Source of the DNA: Mycolicibacterium stellerae
GTDB lineage: Bacteria > Actinomycetota > Actinomycetes > Mycobacteriales > Mycobacteriaceae
Assembly: GCF_003719305.1 (NCBI RefSeq)
Contig: NZ_RARC01000018.1
Span: 1 to 64,000 of the forward strand
DNA: 64,000 nucleotides
Direction of reading: 5' to 3'
Positions within the stretch are counted from its first letter, which is position 1; every line of letters starts with the position of its first letter. Below the pieces are notes generated by a model. That model worked only from the letters and a program-made list of their open reading frames with translations. It made no database searches and had not been told where the DNA came from. The position numbers and the translations under genes are program-made. Of the stretch, positions 18,585-26,448 are shown in pieces.

Positions 18585-19367
18585 GTGCCCGTCATCGACA
18601 TGATCCTGATCGCCTTGGCGGGCGTCGCGGCGGGAGCCATCAACAGCCTCGTCGGTTCAGGCACACTCGTGACGTTCCCGACGCTGGTGGCGCTGGGTTA
18701 TCCACCGGTGGTCTCCACGATGTCGAATGCGATCGGGTTGGTTGCCGGGGGTATTTCGGGCACCTGGGGATATCGGAGGGAACTGCGCGGCCAGTGGCAC
18801 CGGTTGCGCTGGCAGTTACCGGGGTCCTTCCTCGGCGCCCTGGTGGGCGCATGGCTGCTTCTGCACCTACCCGAGAAGGTCTTCACCGAAGTCGTGCCGG
18901 TGTTGTTGATCGGTGCGCTGATCCTGGTCCTCATCGGGCCGAAGATCCAGGCCTGGGCGCGCAAGCGGGCCGAGGCAGCGGGCCACTCGGCTGAGCATGT
19001 ATCGCGGGGTCGCATGGTGGCATTGGTGATCGGCACCTTCGTCGTCGGTATCTACGGCGGCTATTTCACCGCCGCGCAGGGCATCCTGCTGATGGGCGTG
19101 ATGGGTGCGTTGCTGCCCGAGGACATGCACCGAATGAACGCCGCAAAGAACCTGCTCTCCCTGGTCGTGAATGTTGTTGCGGCAGTGGCATACATACTCG
19201 TCGCGTTCGACCGGATCAGCTGGCTGGCGGCGGGATTGATCGCGCTCGGTTCGCTGGTGGGCGGGTACCTCGGCGCGCACTACGGCCGCAGGCTGTCTCC
19301 GAATGCGCTGCGCGCGTTCATCGTCGTCGTCGGCCTGATCGGGCTCTACCGGCTGGTCACCATCTAG
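18585..19367 (+). CDS. TauE/SafE-family membrane permease
   Basis: 260 residues from a GTG start 9 bases after der. About eight hydrophobic segments are visible, with the family hallmarks AGAINSLVGSGTLVTFPTL at the N terminus and GGYFTAAQGILLMGVMGALL in the second repeat. The family moves small anions such as sulfite, sulfonates or thiosulfate-like compounds across the inner membrane; direction and substrate here are not known. Same strand and close spacing suggest read-through from der. Confidence 0.88.
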   Translation: MPVIDMILIALAGVAAGAINSLVGSGTLVTFPTLVALGYPPVVSTMSNAIGLVAGGISGTWGYRRELRGQWHRLRWQLPGSFLGALVGAWLLLHLPEKVFTEVVPVLLIGALILVLIGPKIQAWARKRAEAAGHSAEHVSRGRMVALVIGTFVVGIYGGYFTAAQGILLMGVMGALLPEDMHRMNAAKNLLSLVVNVVAAVAYILVAFDRISWLAAGLIALGSLVGGYLGAHYGRRLSPNALRAFIVVVGLIGLYRLVTI

Positions 19368-19490
19368 TCAGAAACTGCGGCGCGCCGACTCCTGCTCGAG
19401 CACCTCGTCGAGGTACTTGAGCCGCTCCATCGACGAAACGGCGCGCTGTGTGCGGTTGTTCTTGGCCAGAAGGTCACGGCGGCGATGCAC
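19368..19490 (-). CDS. Small basic ORF, possible gene remnant
   Basis: The minus strand reads an open frame that ends one base after the TauE gene and gives a charged peptide with VHRRRDLLAKNNRTQRAVSS and ERLKYLDEVLEQESARRSF. The frame stays open upstream for about 14 more codons (with a Trp and Phe just before the GTG at 19490) but has no start there. It is either a 40-residue protein or the 3' end of a gene cut short near the tRNA. I do not recognise the family. Confidence 0.35.
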   Translation of the reverse strand: MHRRRDLLAKNNRTQRAVSSMERLKYLDEVLEQESARRSF

Positions 19491-19576
19491 GAACGACCAT
19501 CCATCGGTTGCGGTTGGGATTGTGACGTCGCGCTACGGTAGGCTCACGTGCTGCTGCCGGTCCCATTCGGCGGCAC

Positions 19577-19653
19577 CGGGCTGTGGCGCAGTTTGGTAGC
19601 GCACTTGACTGGGGGTCAAGTGGTCGCAGGTTCAAATCCTGTCAGCCCGACCA
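19577..19653 (+). tRNA. tRNA-Pro (anticodon GGG), CCA encoded
   Basis: 77 bases fold as a cloverleaf: acceptor stem CGGGCTG with CAGCCCG, D arm with GCGC and GCGC, anticodon stem CTTGA/TCAAG with the 7-base loop CTGGGGG, and T arm with the canonical GTTCAAATC. The discriminator A is followed by genomic CCA. The GGG anticodon assigns proline. Remains of an integrative element follow it directly, and 3' ends of tRNA genes are usual attachment sites. Confidence 0.95.
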
Positions 19654-19669
19654 ATGTAATAGCAGTTCA

Positions 19670-19701
19670 GAGGCGGTTTCGGAGAAATCCGGAGCCGCCT
19701 C
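19670..19701 (+). terminator. tRNA-Pro terminator
   Basis: GAGGCGG and CCGCCTC pair perfectly, and the stem extends inwards by TTTCGG with CCGGAG using two G-U pairs, giving about 13 pairs around a 6-base loop (AGAAAT). It is followed by ATTTTC, so it is a classical intrinsic terminator 16 bases after the tRNA. Confidence 0.8.
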
Positions 19702-19778
19702 ATTTTCGTCAGAATGACGCTGTATAGCAACGCGGATTGCAACGACTGGTCACAGGTCTGTTAGACCGAGCTGGTCGG

Positions 19779-20353
19779 CTAGGCCGTCCACCGCGGCCCG
19801 CGCCGTGGTGTCCGAGGTGTGGCCGTAGACATCTCCGGTTCAGCCGCGTCCACGTACTTGCTGGCCATACGGGACTGAACGTTGAACGTCACGGCAACTG
19901 CCTTGGTCGGGTTTCCTTCAAAGTTCTCCCGGTAGACCTTGGCGACCTCCGGCAGGAACTCCGGGGTCATCACTCGGCGTGTCCGGGGAAGTCGCTGACG
20001 ATCGACGAACCGGCGTGCTACCGCCTTGGACTGCCGTAGCGCCGAGACGTCGGGAGCTTCCCCGACGGGCACCATGTCGTCGGTTCTCATAGTGCTGACG
20101 ACGAGATCGGTTACCAGCTTGGCAATCTCGGTCTGCCGCAATTGCTTCTGCTGAATCTCACCCTGTCCTGGTACTTCCACGACAACTCCGCGAGGACCCG
20201 GGAGCCATCGCGCAATTCGACGCGCACGAACATGTCGGGATCGGCACCGCCGGAGGTGGTCAGCTCGATCGAGCGCGGTACCTCGACGCCCTCGATCACC
20301 TCCGAGTCATCGGCCACCCGCTTGATCGTCTCCCTGTCGCCCGACATAGACAT
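19779..20353 (-). pseudogene. Frameshifted element-borne protein of unknown function
   Basis: Two overlapping minus frames join into one likely protein. The first (from 20353) reads GVEVPRSIELTTSGGADPDM and RVELRDGSRVLAELSWKYQ; near 20170 the sense continues in another frame as GEIQQKQLRQTEIAKLVTDL and then LPEVAKVYRENFEG and ASKYVDAA. The second part resembles small DNA-binding-like proteins carried by actinobacterial prophages and integrative elements, with an HTH-like KAVAVTFNVQSRMASKYV. One single-base frameshift separates the halves, and the C terminus also drifts into low-complexity sequence, so it is probably dead. Confidence 0.6.
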
Positions 20354-20427
20354 GACGACGCGATCGCCCTGCTGCCGGAGGCCGCCAGATTACTGGCGGA
20401 TACGCACGGAAGAACAGAGGTACAGGT

Positions 20428-20638
20428 ATGGACACCGCAGCCAAGGTGCTGGTCTCGATCCCTGAGGCACGACAGCTCCTCGGAGGAATCGGCCACACCA
20501 CGGTGTACGAGTTGGTCAAGCGCGGCGAGGCCCGCGAAGGTCAATATCGGTCGCCGCGGCTTCATCACTTCGGAATCACTTGATGCCTACGTAGACCGGC
20601 TCAGCGCGGGGGCGATGACGACGGATGATCTGGAATGA
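20428..20638 (+). pseudogene. Frameshifted excisionase-type HTH protein
   Basis: From ATG 20428 the frame reads LVSIPEARQLLGGIGHTTVY and ELVKRGE, a MerR/excisionase-like helix-turn-helix (SIPEAxxLLG). At about 20537 the sense jumps to another frame reading VNIGRRGFITSESLDAYVDR and ends at 20638. Together these give the complete small excisionase found in actinobacterial integrative elements; the single-base shift breaks it. It starts 75 bases from the divergently read broken gene before it, as regulatory genes of such elements often do. Confidence 0.7.
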
Positions 20639-20816
20639 GCCGGCCCAATACTCGCCCGGCAGATAGCTACCTGAACGCGCAGGGTCTCCTCGCCGCTGTC
20701 GATCGGACATCGCCGCCGCCAAGCGGAAGAAGGCCCAGCGTCATACCGGCAAGGACATCGCTAAGTCCCTCGGGGTGAGTCGGGCGACGCCTTACCGGTA
20801 CCTGGATGAGTTCTAA
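20635..20816 (+). pseudogene. Recombinase-like C-terminal HTH remnant
   Basis: The last part reads GKDIAKSLGVSRATPYRYLDEF and stop, the helix-turn-helix tail of serine recombinases and resolvases (IAKxLGVSRATxYRYL). No recombinase catalytic domain precedes it, and the upstream sequence starting at the ATG overlapping the excisionase stop is in another frame. Probably the last piece of a deleted recombination gene. Nothing recognisable lies between it and base 20905. Confidence 0.35.
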
Positions 20817-20905
20817 GCGGAGCAGCTTCCCTCAGAGTTCGATTTGATCAACATGTTTGGCAGCGATCGCGTCGTAGATCGAGTCGGCAGTTATCGGCGA
20901 AGCGC

Positions 20906-21244
20906 TCAGTACTTGCTGCAGCTGTTCGCGATCTGCGTGATCCCCCCCATGTACTGTTGGCCCATAGGGGTGGCCTGAATGCGTGCGACCATTTGCTGGC
21001 GCTGATTCAGCGGCGCCGCGAGGAAGCTGGTCAGCATGGCCTGCGCCATCGGTTCTTGTTGGAACTCAGCGGCAAGGTCGGGCCGCTCAGCCGTGAGCGC
21101 CGCAACAACCTGCCCGTAGCTGCACGTAGTATTGACCAGCGGGTCCCCAGCGGGTTCCGCTGATGCGACGCCCGTCCCCGCGGTCAGCAACAACGCCAAA
21201 CCGCTCAATGTGACGTTCACTTTTGTCGACGACAGCTTCACCAT
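20906..21244 (-). CDS. Secreted hemophore-related protein
   Basis: 112 residues with a clear Sec signal peptide (Lys, then a hydrophobic core LSGLALLLTAGTGVASAEP, cleavage after ASA about residue 29). The mature part has the mycobacterial heme-binding (MHB/hemophore-related) pattern: TTCSYGQVVAALTAERPDLA, QAMLTSFLAAPLNQRQQM and a C-terminal Cys, two cysteines that could pair. Family members such as Rv0203 bind heme outside the cell; heme binding here is inferred. GGAGG lies 5 bases before the ATG. It stands alone. Confidence 0.85.
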   Translation of the reverse strand: MVKLSSTKVNVTLSGLALLLTAGTGVASAEPAGDPLVNTTCSYGQVVAALTAERPDLAAEFQQEPMAQAMLTSFLAAPLNQRQQMVARIQATPMGQQYMGGITQIANSCSKY

Positions 21245-21783
21245 TTTTGCCTCCGCTCTTCGGCTCTACAATAATCACCAGGTGGCCAAAACGCTCGCTT
21301 AGCAATGTTCTAGTCGAGGACAAACAGCTTTCAGGTGCGATGCGAGAGCCGATGGCGGTGCGTGGGCAACGGCACCAGCAGTCGAACGGTAGGGACGCAA
21401 CGGAAGGTTTGCCACGCCAAGACCCATGACGCCGGACCCGCCCGGTCGATAGTGCCCCGCCGCTTGCCCAACGTCAGCTTCGAGGGCCGAGGTCGGCGCC
21501 GACCGCTCAACATGGCCGCCGATGACGCCCGGGGACCATCGGCTCCCCACTCTTGTGACGTTTGGCTTTGTTGGCTGTCCGCAAGAGGCGAATAGCGTTC
21601 GCAGTCATTAGCGGACTGGACGCTAATGACACCATTCAGCGCATCGCATGGACAGGAAAACGATATTGGGCGTCGGACGAATCCCGTCCGGGACGTCGCT
21701 CGATCCGTGACGCGGCCGCCGGCTCGCCACGGCATAACACCACAATCCCGCCCGGTCACCATCCAGCCCGAAAGGAATTTCTC
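21245..21783. other. 539-bp intergenic region with promoter-type palindrome
   Basis: No convincing gene is present. It lies between the divergent hemophore-related and PRC-barrel genes, so it should carry both promoters. Bases 21599-21651 are repeated in inverted orientation at 24264-24316 (43 of 53 positions identical), and a perfect 10-bp inverted repeat lies inside (see the next entry). AAAGGA before the ATG at 21784 is the ribosome binding site of the PRC-barrel gene. Confidence 0.6.
21604..21630. promoter_or_regulatory. Perfect 10-bp inverted repeat, likely operator
   Basis: GTCATTAGCG and CGCTAATGAC are exact reverse complements separated by the 7 bases GACTGGA. The site is 153 bases before the PRC-barrel start. 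A second copy with one change in each half lies upstream of the alpha/beta hydrolase at 24285-24311. Size and symmetry suit a dimeric helix-turn-helix repressor of the TetR or MarR type; the regulator is unknown. Confidence 0.6.
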
Positions 21784-22491
21784 ATGACCAGTTCCACAAT
21801 CAATCTGGACAACGTGAGAGGTGTCGAGGTCACCGGCGCCGAGGGCGTCAAGCTCGGCAAGGTCGACAACATCTACGTTGATAATGACACCAACCAGCCA
21901 GAGTGGATCGCGGTCAAGAGCGGCCTTTTCGGCAGCCATGTCTCCTTGGTGCCGATCAGTAAAGCCCAGTTCGACGGTGCCGTGCTCAGCGTGCCCTTCG
22001 ACAAGGAGCAACTCAAGAGTGCCCCGCACCACCACCCCAACACCGACCTGTCCCCGCTGGCCGAGAAGTATCTCTACAACCACTACGGCATGCCTTACAG
22101 CCCACACAGCGGATCTCTGGCGGCGGACTCCCAGCACAGCAAGCCGGAAGACCAGGCAGGCCAGCCGGGGGCGCACATCCGCGGCACCGGCCGGCTCCGC
22201 AAGTATTGGGGCACCAAGAACGCCACCAAGACGGTGCCGGTCAGCCGCGAGAACGTCCGTCTGGAACGCGAACCCGGCGCCGAGGCCAACCGTGACGAGG
22301 CGATGTCCGGGTGGGTCCTCGTCGCAGAAGAGCACGAATTCACCCTGCTTGGTGACAAGGCCGTCGTAGTAAAAGAAACCGTCGTACTCGAGCGGGAACT
22401 CCTAGGCATCGTCACCGTCGCCGGTGAGGAGACGGTCAGCGACGCCGACGGCCAGGAACAGATCGACGCGCCCGAAACTAGCCAGCACTGA
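21784..22491 (+). CDS. PRC-barrel / DUF2382 stress protein
   Basis: 235 residues from the ATG with AAAGGA in front. Residues 1-85 are a PRC-barrel (VRGVEVTGAEGVKLGKVDNI, YVDNDTNQPEWIAVKSGLFG). After a polar linker with several His, residues 140-225 are a DUF2382 (YsnF/AvaK) domain with the typical alternation of charged strands (TVPVSRENVRLEREPG, FTLLGDKAVVVKETVVLERE). Proteins of this build are linked to general stress and desiccation responses in actinobacteria and cyanobacteria; the exact role is unknown. No signal peptide, so cytosolic. Likely controlled through the palindrome at 21604. Confidence 0.85.
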   Translation: MTSSTINLDNVRGVEVTGAEGVKLGKVDNIYVDNDTNQPEWIAVKSGLFGSHVSLVPISKAQFDGAVLSVPFDKEQLKSAPHHHPNTDLSPLAEKYLYNHYGMPYSPHSGSLAADSQHSKPEDQAGQPGAHIRGTGRLRKYWGTKNATKTVPVSRENVRLEREPGAEANRDEAMSGWVLVAEEHEFTLLGDKAVVVKETVVLERELLGIVTVAGEETVSDADGQEQIDAPETSQH

Positions 22492-22499
22492 CCGCACCC

Positions 22500-22546
22500 G
22501 CTTGGTGGCGGCGCGGTGCATTCCCACGCCCGCGCCGTCGCCAAGC
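22500..22546 (+). terminator. Long stem-loop after the PRC-barrel gene
   Basis: GCTTGGTGGCGGCGCGG pairs with CCGCGCCGTCGCCAAGC over 17 positions with two G-U pairs in RNA and a 13-base loop. It begins 9 bases after the stop. No T run follows. Confidence 0.65.
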
Positions 22547-22626
22547 CTGCCACGTTGGCCGATAGACAGAGCTCGTTTGGCTGGCGTCATGATGGATGTC
22601 GGCGGCCGTTACTCACGACGGTGGTT

Positions 22627-23149
22627 TCAGTACGCGGGTTGGGTACCGCATGACGATGGCGAGGGCGACTCGCGTCGCCCCCATTCAAAGGTAGCCGCCA
22701 ACAACAGATGTCGCAGCGGCTGCAGCAGGTTGCGGGGGTTCCACCGTAGGTCAGGGGTGACCCGGAGAACCCCGTACCCGAGGTCGTCGTCGACGGCGAC
22801 GACGTTGGTGAACACGTGATGACTGTAGTTGTGGGAATACCTCCATTGGGCGGACGGCCCCGCCATGTCCCACTCCCAAGTGGTGGAGTGGATTTCGGGG
22901 TTGTTCATCCAATCCCATTGACCGTGACCGATATTGTGCGCCAGTTCCATGTTCTCGATGGTCTTCGCCGCGTCCAGGGCGAGCGTCCCCAGCAGCCACC
23001 CGTCTTGGTGCGGCTGGCACCGATCACCACGCGGGCGGGCCAGGTCCAGGCAACGTTGAAAAGCGATGGTGCGCTTGATATACGACGGCGAGCTCCTCGA
23101 GGTCTGCGGCGTTCAGATGGGCGTGTTCGGCGACGTCTGCGGTGGCCAC
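22627..23149 (-). pseudogene. Truncated membrane fatty acid desaturase
   Basis: From GTG 23149 the minus strand reads VATADVAEHAHLNAADLEEL, the normal N terminus of DesA3-like acyl desaturases. The sense then shifts frame with about 18 residues missing and continues with YIKRTIAFQRCLDLARPRGD, then ENMELAHNIGHGQWDWM and WRYSHNYSHHVFTNVV, which hold two of the His boxes of the di-iron site. Homology stops after LLLAATFEWG, so the C-terminal half with the last His box is gone. With an internal deletion, a frameshift and a missing end it cannot encode an active enzyme. It overlaps the end of the hydrolase gene by 37 bases. Confidence 0.8.
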
Positions 23150-24186
23150 CGGTGCCTCACCAGATGATCGGACGAGGATGACTGCACGGCCCGGCCCGTG
23201 CGATGGCGGCCCTCAACCGGGTCGACGGAAGTCAAGAGCTGCACAAAGCGGTCCTCTTCATAGCGGTACGGCTGGGTCGCGGCCAGAAAAGTCTGCAACG
23301 CGGACAGCATCTGTGCTGGGGCGGTTTCGTGCGGGTAGTGGCCCGCACCGGCGATCTCCACGGTCACCGCGTGCGGGACACGTTCGGCCAGGGCGTGGTG
23401 ATGCTGTGGGGGGATGGTTTTGTCGTTCGCACCCCAAGCGACCAGCAACGGGACATCGCTGAGTAGACCCAATTGGCGGATGGCGCTGACTGTCTGCCCG
23501 CGCCAGTCGATGACAGTGCGCGCGGTGCGCAGGAATGCCCGTCGTTGGTGTTCGGCGCTCAACCCGTGCAGCACCTCGGCGAGCACCCCGGCGTCCGAGC
23601 CACCGATCAGCGCCGGCAGGACACCGAACAGGCGCTGGGTCAGCGCCGCCGGGATCGAGCTAAGTCCGGCAACCACCGCGTCGGCGCCGGGCAGGGTAGC
23701 CGCCCGCAGCACCGGGGTGACCTCGGCACCAAGACCACCGCTGCTGATCAGCGCCATGCGTTCGATACGTTCCGGGAACTGATAACCGGCCTGCAATGCG
23801 ACACCGCCCCCAAGGCTGTGACCGACAATGCTCGCCCGCGGAAAGCCCAACGTGAGCAGCAGATCACGCATCGCGCACGCATGCGCGCCCAGTGAATAGT
23901 CCCCCGCCGGTGGGTCCGACCCACCATGACCGGGAAGATCGGGTGCGATGACCGTATGGGTACGCGCCAGGTCTGGGATCACGTGTCGCCAGGTGCGGCG
24001 CGTACCGCCCAGACCGTGGATCAGCAGCACAGCCGGCCCGGCCCCGGCCTTCGTGTAGGAGATCGCACCGCCGGTCAGCGGCATCCGGCCTTCCACCACC
24101 GATGCCCCCGACGGTTCCAGGCCGGCGTCCCCCGAAGCCGCAGGCTGGATGTGCCGCGTGATAGTCCCATTGGGATGGGTATGCAT
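23113..24186 (-). CDS. Alpha/beta hydrolase
   Basis: 357 residues from the ATG at 24186; the frame is open 19 codons further up. Classic fold: HGLGGTRRTW oxyanion loop near residue 77, the nucleophile elbow VGHSLGGGVALQAG near 142, the acid in VAWGANDKTIPP near 276 and His in GAGHYPHETAP near 304. The first 40 residues are an extension with no clear signal peptide. Related to lipases, epoxide or ester hydrolases and meta-cleavage hydrolases; the substrate is unknown. The last 40 residues have no homology and may come from fusion to the decayed desaturase next to it. Upstream lies the second copy of the palindrome. Confidence 0.85.
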   Translation of the reverse strand: MHTHPNGTITRHIQPAASGDAGLEPSGASVVEGRMPLTGGAISYTKAGAGPAVLLIHGLGGTRRTWRHVIPDLARTHTVIAPDLPGHGGSDPPAGDYSLGAHACAMRDLLLTLGFPRASIVGHSLGGGVALQAGYQFPERIERMALISSGGLGAEVTPVLRAATLPGADAVVAGLSSIPAALTQRLFGVLPALIGGSDAGVLAEVLHGLSAEHQRRAFLRTARTVIDWRGQTVSAIRQLGLLSDVPLLVAWGANDKTIPPQHHHALAERVPHAVTVEIAGAGHYPHETAPAQMLSALQTFLAATQPYRYEEDRFVQLLTSVDPVEGRHRTGRAVQSSSSDHLVRHRWPPQTSPNTPI

Positions 24187-24284
24187 CGTGGACTCCCAGG
24201 GTTGAAGATCACCAAGTCCCCGAAAAGCGCCAGGTGATTGCACAGATGATCATGGGTTTCTGCCCTCGCGGTGTGCTGAAAGGC

Positions 24285-24311
24285 GTCATTGGCGTCCAAG
24301 CCGCTACTGAC
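24285..24311. promoter_or_regulatory. Second copy of the 27-bp operator-like palindrome
   Basis: GTCATTGGCG and CGCTACTGAC with a 7-base spacer. Each half differs at one position from the perfect copy at 21604. It is 99 bases before the hydrolase start, inside the 305-bp gap (24187-24491) between that gene and the next minus-strand gene. The rest of that gap shows no gene. Confidence 0.6.
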
Positions 24312-24491
24312 TGCGAAACTAATCGCCTCATGCGGTCAGCCGACAAGGTAGAAAGTCACACAGTCGTGGAGTCGATGGTCCCGGGGGAACTCAGCGGCCA
24401 ACTCGGGGTCCCGTCCAGCCAAGCGCGCACAGATCCTGAAGGTTGCAGCCCCTTCTCGATGTCCTTCATCCCTTGAACCCTCGGCGGGTGC

Positions 24492-25190
24492 TCACTCGTC
24501 GTGGGGGTGCTCTCCGTTGGTGTCGTGTGGCGGCTCCGTCAGAGGCAAAGCGGGTGCGGCGGGCGCAGGTGCCGTAGAGGGTTGAGTCACTCGGGCGTCC
24601 AACGGAACGGCGGGCTCCGAATGGTTGTGGTGGTCGCTGTGTGGAGCCGGGTGTCCGCTTGGAGCAGCGTCTGACCCGTCGTGGTGATGGTTATGACCCT
24701 GAAGGCCTGAAGCCACTCCTGCGGTAACCGCAGCTGCGACAACGGTGTTGGCACCGAGAAGAACGAGCGCGCTTCCGAAACCCGACACCAGTGCTGCCCG
24801 TTCGCCTCGAAACCATGCCCACGCTGCACCCATGACGATGTAGCACTCGAGCAACAGTGCACAGATACCGGCGGCCTGCACTGGTTCTGGTTCACCGGCG
24901 TTCGGGCCGAAGGGCTCGCCCGCGGTCCGGGACCATACCCAGAGTACGGCGAAGCCGGTATTGGCCATAACCCCTGCGGCGAGGAGTACCGCAGGCGGTC
25001 GTGTCCAGACGAGAAACGCCCAGATCAGTTGGAACACCGCGATCGAGGCGAAGAAGATCCCCGACGGCAGCCAGACACCCCAGTGGGCCGGCGTGACGGC
25101 GAAATGGATCAGCGCGGCGCCGACAGAGGCAGTCGCCGCTGCACGAGCGGCCACCCTGCCTTCGGTTCTTGACAATGCCCTTGAGGTCAT
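24492..25190 (-). CDS. Membrane protein with His-rich tail
   Basis: 232 residues from the ATG at 25190. Five hydrophobic segments are seen between about residues 14 and 165 (IFFASIAVFQLIWAFLVW, VLLAAGVMANTGFAVLWVW and ALVLLGANTVVAAAVTAGVA among them). The C-terminal 65 residues are rich in His, Pro and Asp (GHNHHHDGSD, HSDHHNHSEP, HDTNGEHPHDE), a probable metal-binding tail. The two-component genes lie directly upstream on the same strand. I do not know a named family; a metal-sensing or metal-handling role is inferred. Confidence 0.75.
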   Translation of the reverse strand: MTSRALSRTEGRVAARAAATASVGAALIHFAVTPAHWGVWLPSGIFFASIAVFQLIWAFLVWTRPPAVLLAAGVMANTGFAVLWVWSRTAGEPFGPNAGEPEPVQAAGICALLLECYIVMGAAWAWFRGERAALVSGFGSALVLLGANTVVAAAVTAGVASGLQGHNHHHDGSDAAPSGHPAPHSDHHNHSEPAVPLDARVTQPSTAPAPAAPALPLTEPPHDTNGEHPHDE

Positions 25191-25284
25191 TGCCCTTGAT
25201 CGTCCGAGCGGCGGCGGAGCAACACAAGCACCAGCCAATAACGTTCGGGTGTCAGATCCGCAGGGCCTCGACGTCATCGATGGT

Positions 25285-26448
25285 CTACGGACTGGCCGGC
25301 GCCTGCCGCCGCTGATCCGTGCCGGGGCCAGGTGTCAGCCTGACCGGCACGGTCACGGTAAACGTCGTTCCCGTGCCCGGTCCGCGGCTCTGGACGCTGA
25401 TGCGGCCGCCGTGGGCCTCGGTTAGCGCCTTGGCGATGGCCAGTCCGATACCCGCTCCGCCGCGGCCGCGGTCGCGAGCGGTGTCAGCGCGATAGAAGCG
25501 TTCGAACAGGCGGGGCAAGTGTTCGCCAGCGACGCCGTCACCGTCATCGGTGACGGTGAAGACCACATCGTTGGCGTCAGAGTTGGCGGCGATCTGGACA
25601 TGCCCATGAGCGGGGGTGTGCCGCAGGGCGTTGTCGAGCAGATTCCCAAGGATCTGTGCGAGGCGCTGGCGGTCTGCCCACAGCGTGCCGACACCTGTGG
25701 CCTTCGACGTCAGCGTGACCTGTTTGGCGGTGTACTCGTCCGCGACCGCCGCAGCCGCGGTGGCGACAAGCTCGTCGACGTCGACTCGCCCGGGAGTGAT
25801 CGTGGCGTGGGCTTCCTCTGCCTGAGCCAGCGCAGCCACGTCGGCGGAGAAGCGCACTAACCTCCCGGTCTGCTCGCGCAGCATCGAGATGGTCTGCGGG
25901 TCGAGCGTCTTGACTCCGTCTTCCACGGCTTCCAGGTAGGCCTCCAGCACCGAGACAGGAGTGCGGATCTCGTGGGCGAGGTCACCCAGCATTCGTCGTC
26001 GAGTTGTCTCCACCGCCTCAAGGCGCTGCGCCATCTGGTTGAACGCCGACGCCAGGTCATCGAACTCATCGCCCAGCTGGGGCGGCGAGACGCGGATCTC
26101 GTAGCGACCTTCGGCCACCGCGCTGGCGGCCGTGGACAGCTCGGCGACGGAGCGCTGCAGGCGGCGACCGACGTAGGCGGTGACCATGAAGGCGGTGAGG
26201 GCAGCCACAGCGATGGCGACCGCGATGGAGATGGCGGTCGCGCTCCGATAGGCCTGCTCGGCATGGAACTGCTCATGCGAGTCATGTGGAACGCCGGCCT
26301 GCAACAAGTGCTCGCGGAATAGCGGCGGCCCGACCACCAGCGCCACCACCCACGTGGTCACGCCCCCGGCCAACAGCACAAGGGCCTGTGCGATCAACAG
26401 CCGGCGCCGCATCCCGAAACCCGTCCGGCCGGGACTTGGCGTGGTCAT
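25285..26448 (-). CDS. Sensor histidine kinase (two-component)
   Basis: 387 residues. A membrane segment at about 18-40 and a second at about 72-95 flank a short outer loop with several His (HDSHEQFHAEQ), which could sense a metal. A HAMP domain follows (VGRRLQRSVAELSTAASAVA), then the DHp helix with the phosphorylated His in LGDLAHEIRTPVSVLEAYLE near residue 160, and the ATPase domain with N box GNLLDNALRHTP, DDGDGVAGEHLPRLFERFYR and GGAGIGLAIAKAL. All catalytic boxes are intact. Its start overlaps the stop of the regulator gene by 4 bases. Confidence 0.92.
   Translation of the reverse strand: MTTPSPGRTGFGMRRRLLIAQALVLLAGGVTTWVVALVVGPPLFREHLLQAGVPHDSHEQFHAEQAYRSATAISIAVAIAVAALTAFMVTAYVGRRLQRSVAELSTAASAVAEGRYEIRVSPPQLGDEFDDLASAFNQMAQRLEAVETTRRRMLGDLAHEIRTPVSVLEAYLEAVEDGVKTLDPQTISMLREQTGRLVRFSADVAALAQAEEAHATITPGRVDVDELVATAAAAVADEYTAKQVTLTSKATGVGTLWADRQRLAQILGNLLDNALRHTPAHGHVQIAANSDANDVVFTVTDDGDGVAGEHLPRLFERFYRADTARDRGRGGAGIGLAIAKALTEAHGGRISVQSRGPGTGTTFTVTVPVRLTPGPGTDQRRQAPASP

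Noticed and set aside
21245..24330. Composite transposon flanked by the inverted 53-bp copies
   Set aside because: Each copy lies at the same place relative to a downstream gene and has an operator-like palindrome; there is no transposase or target duplication, so a shared promoter is the simpler reading.
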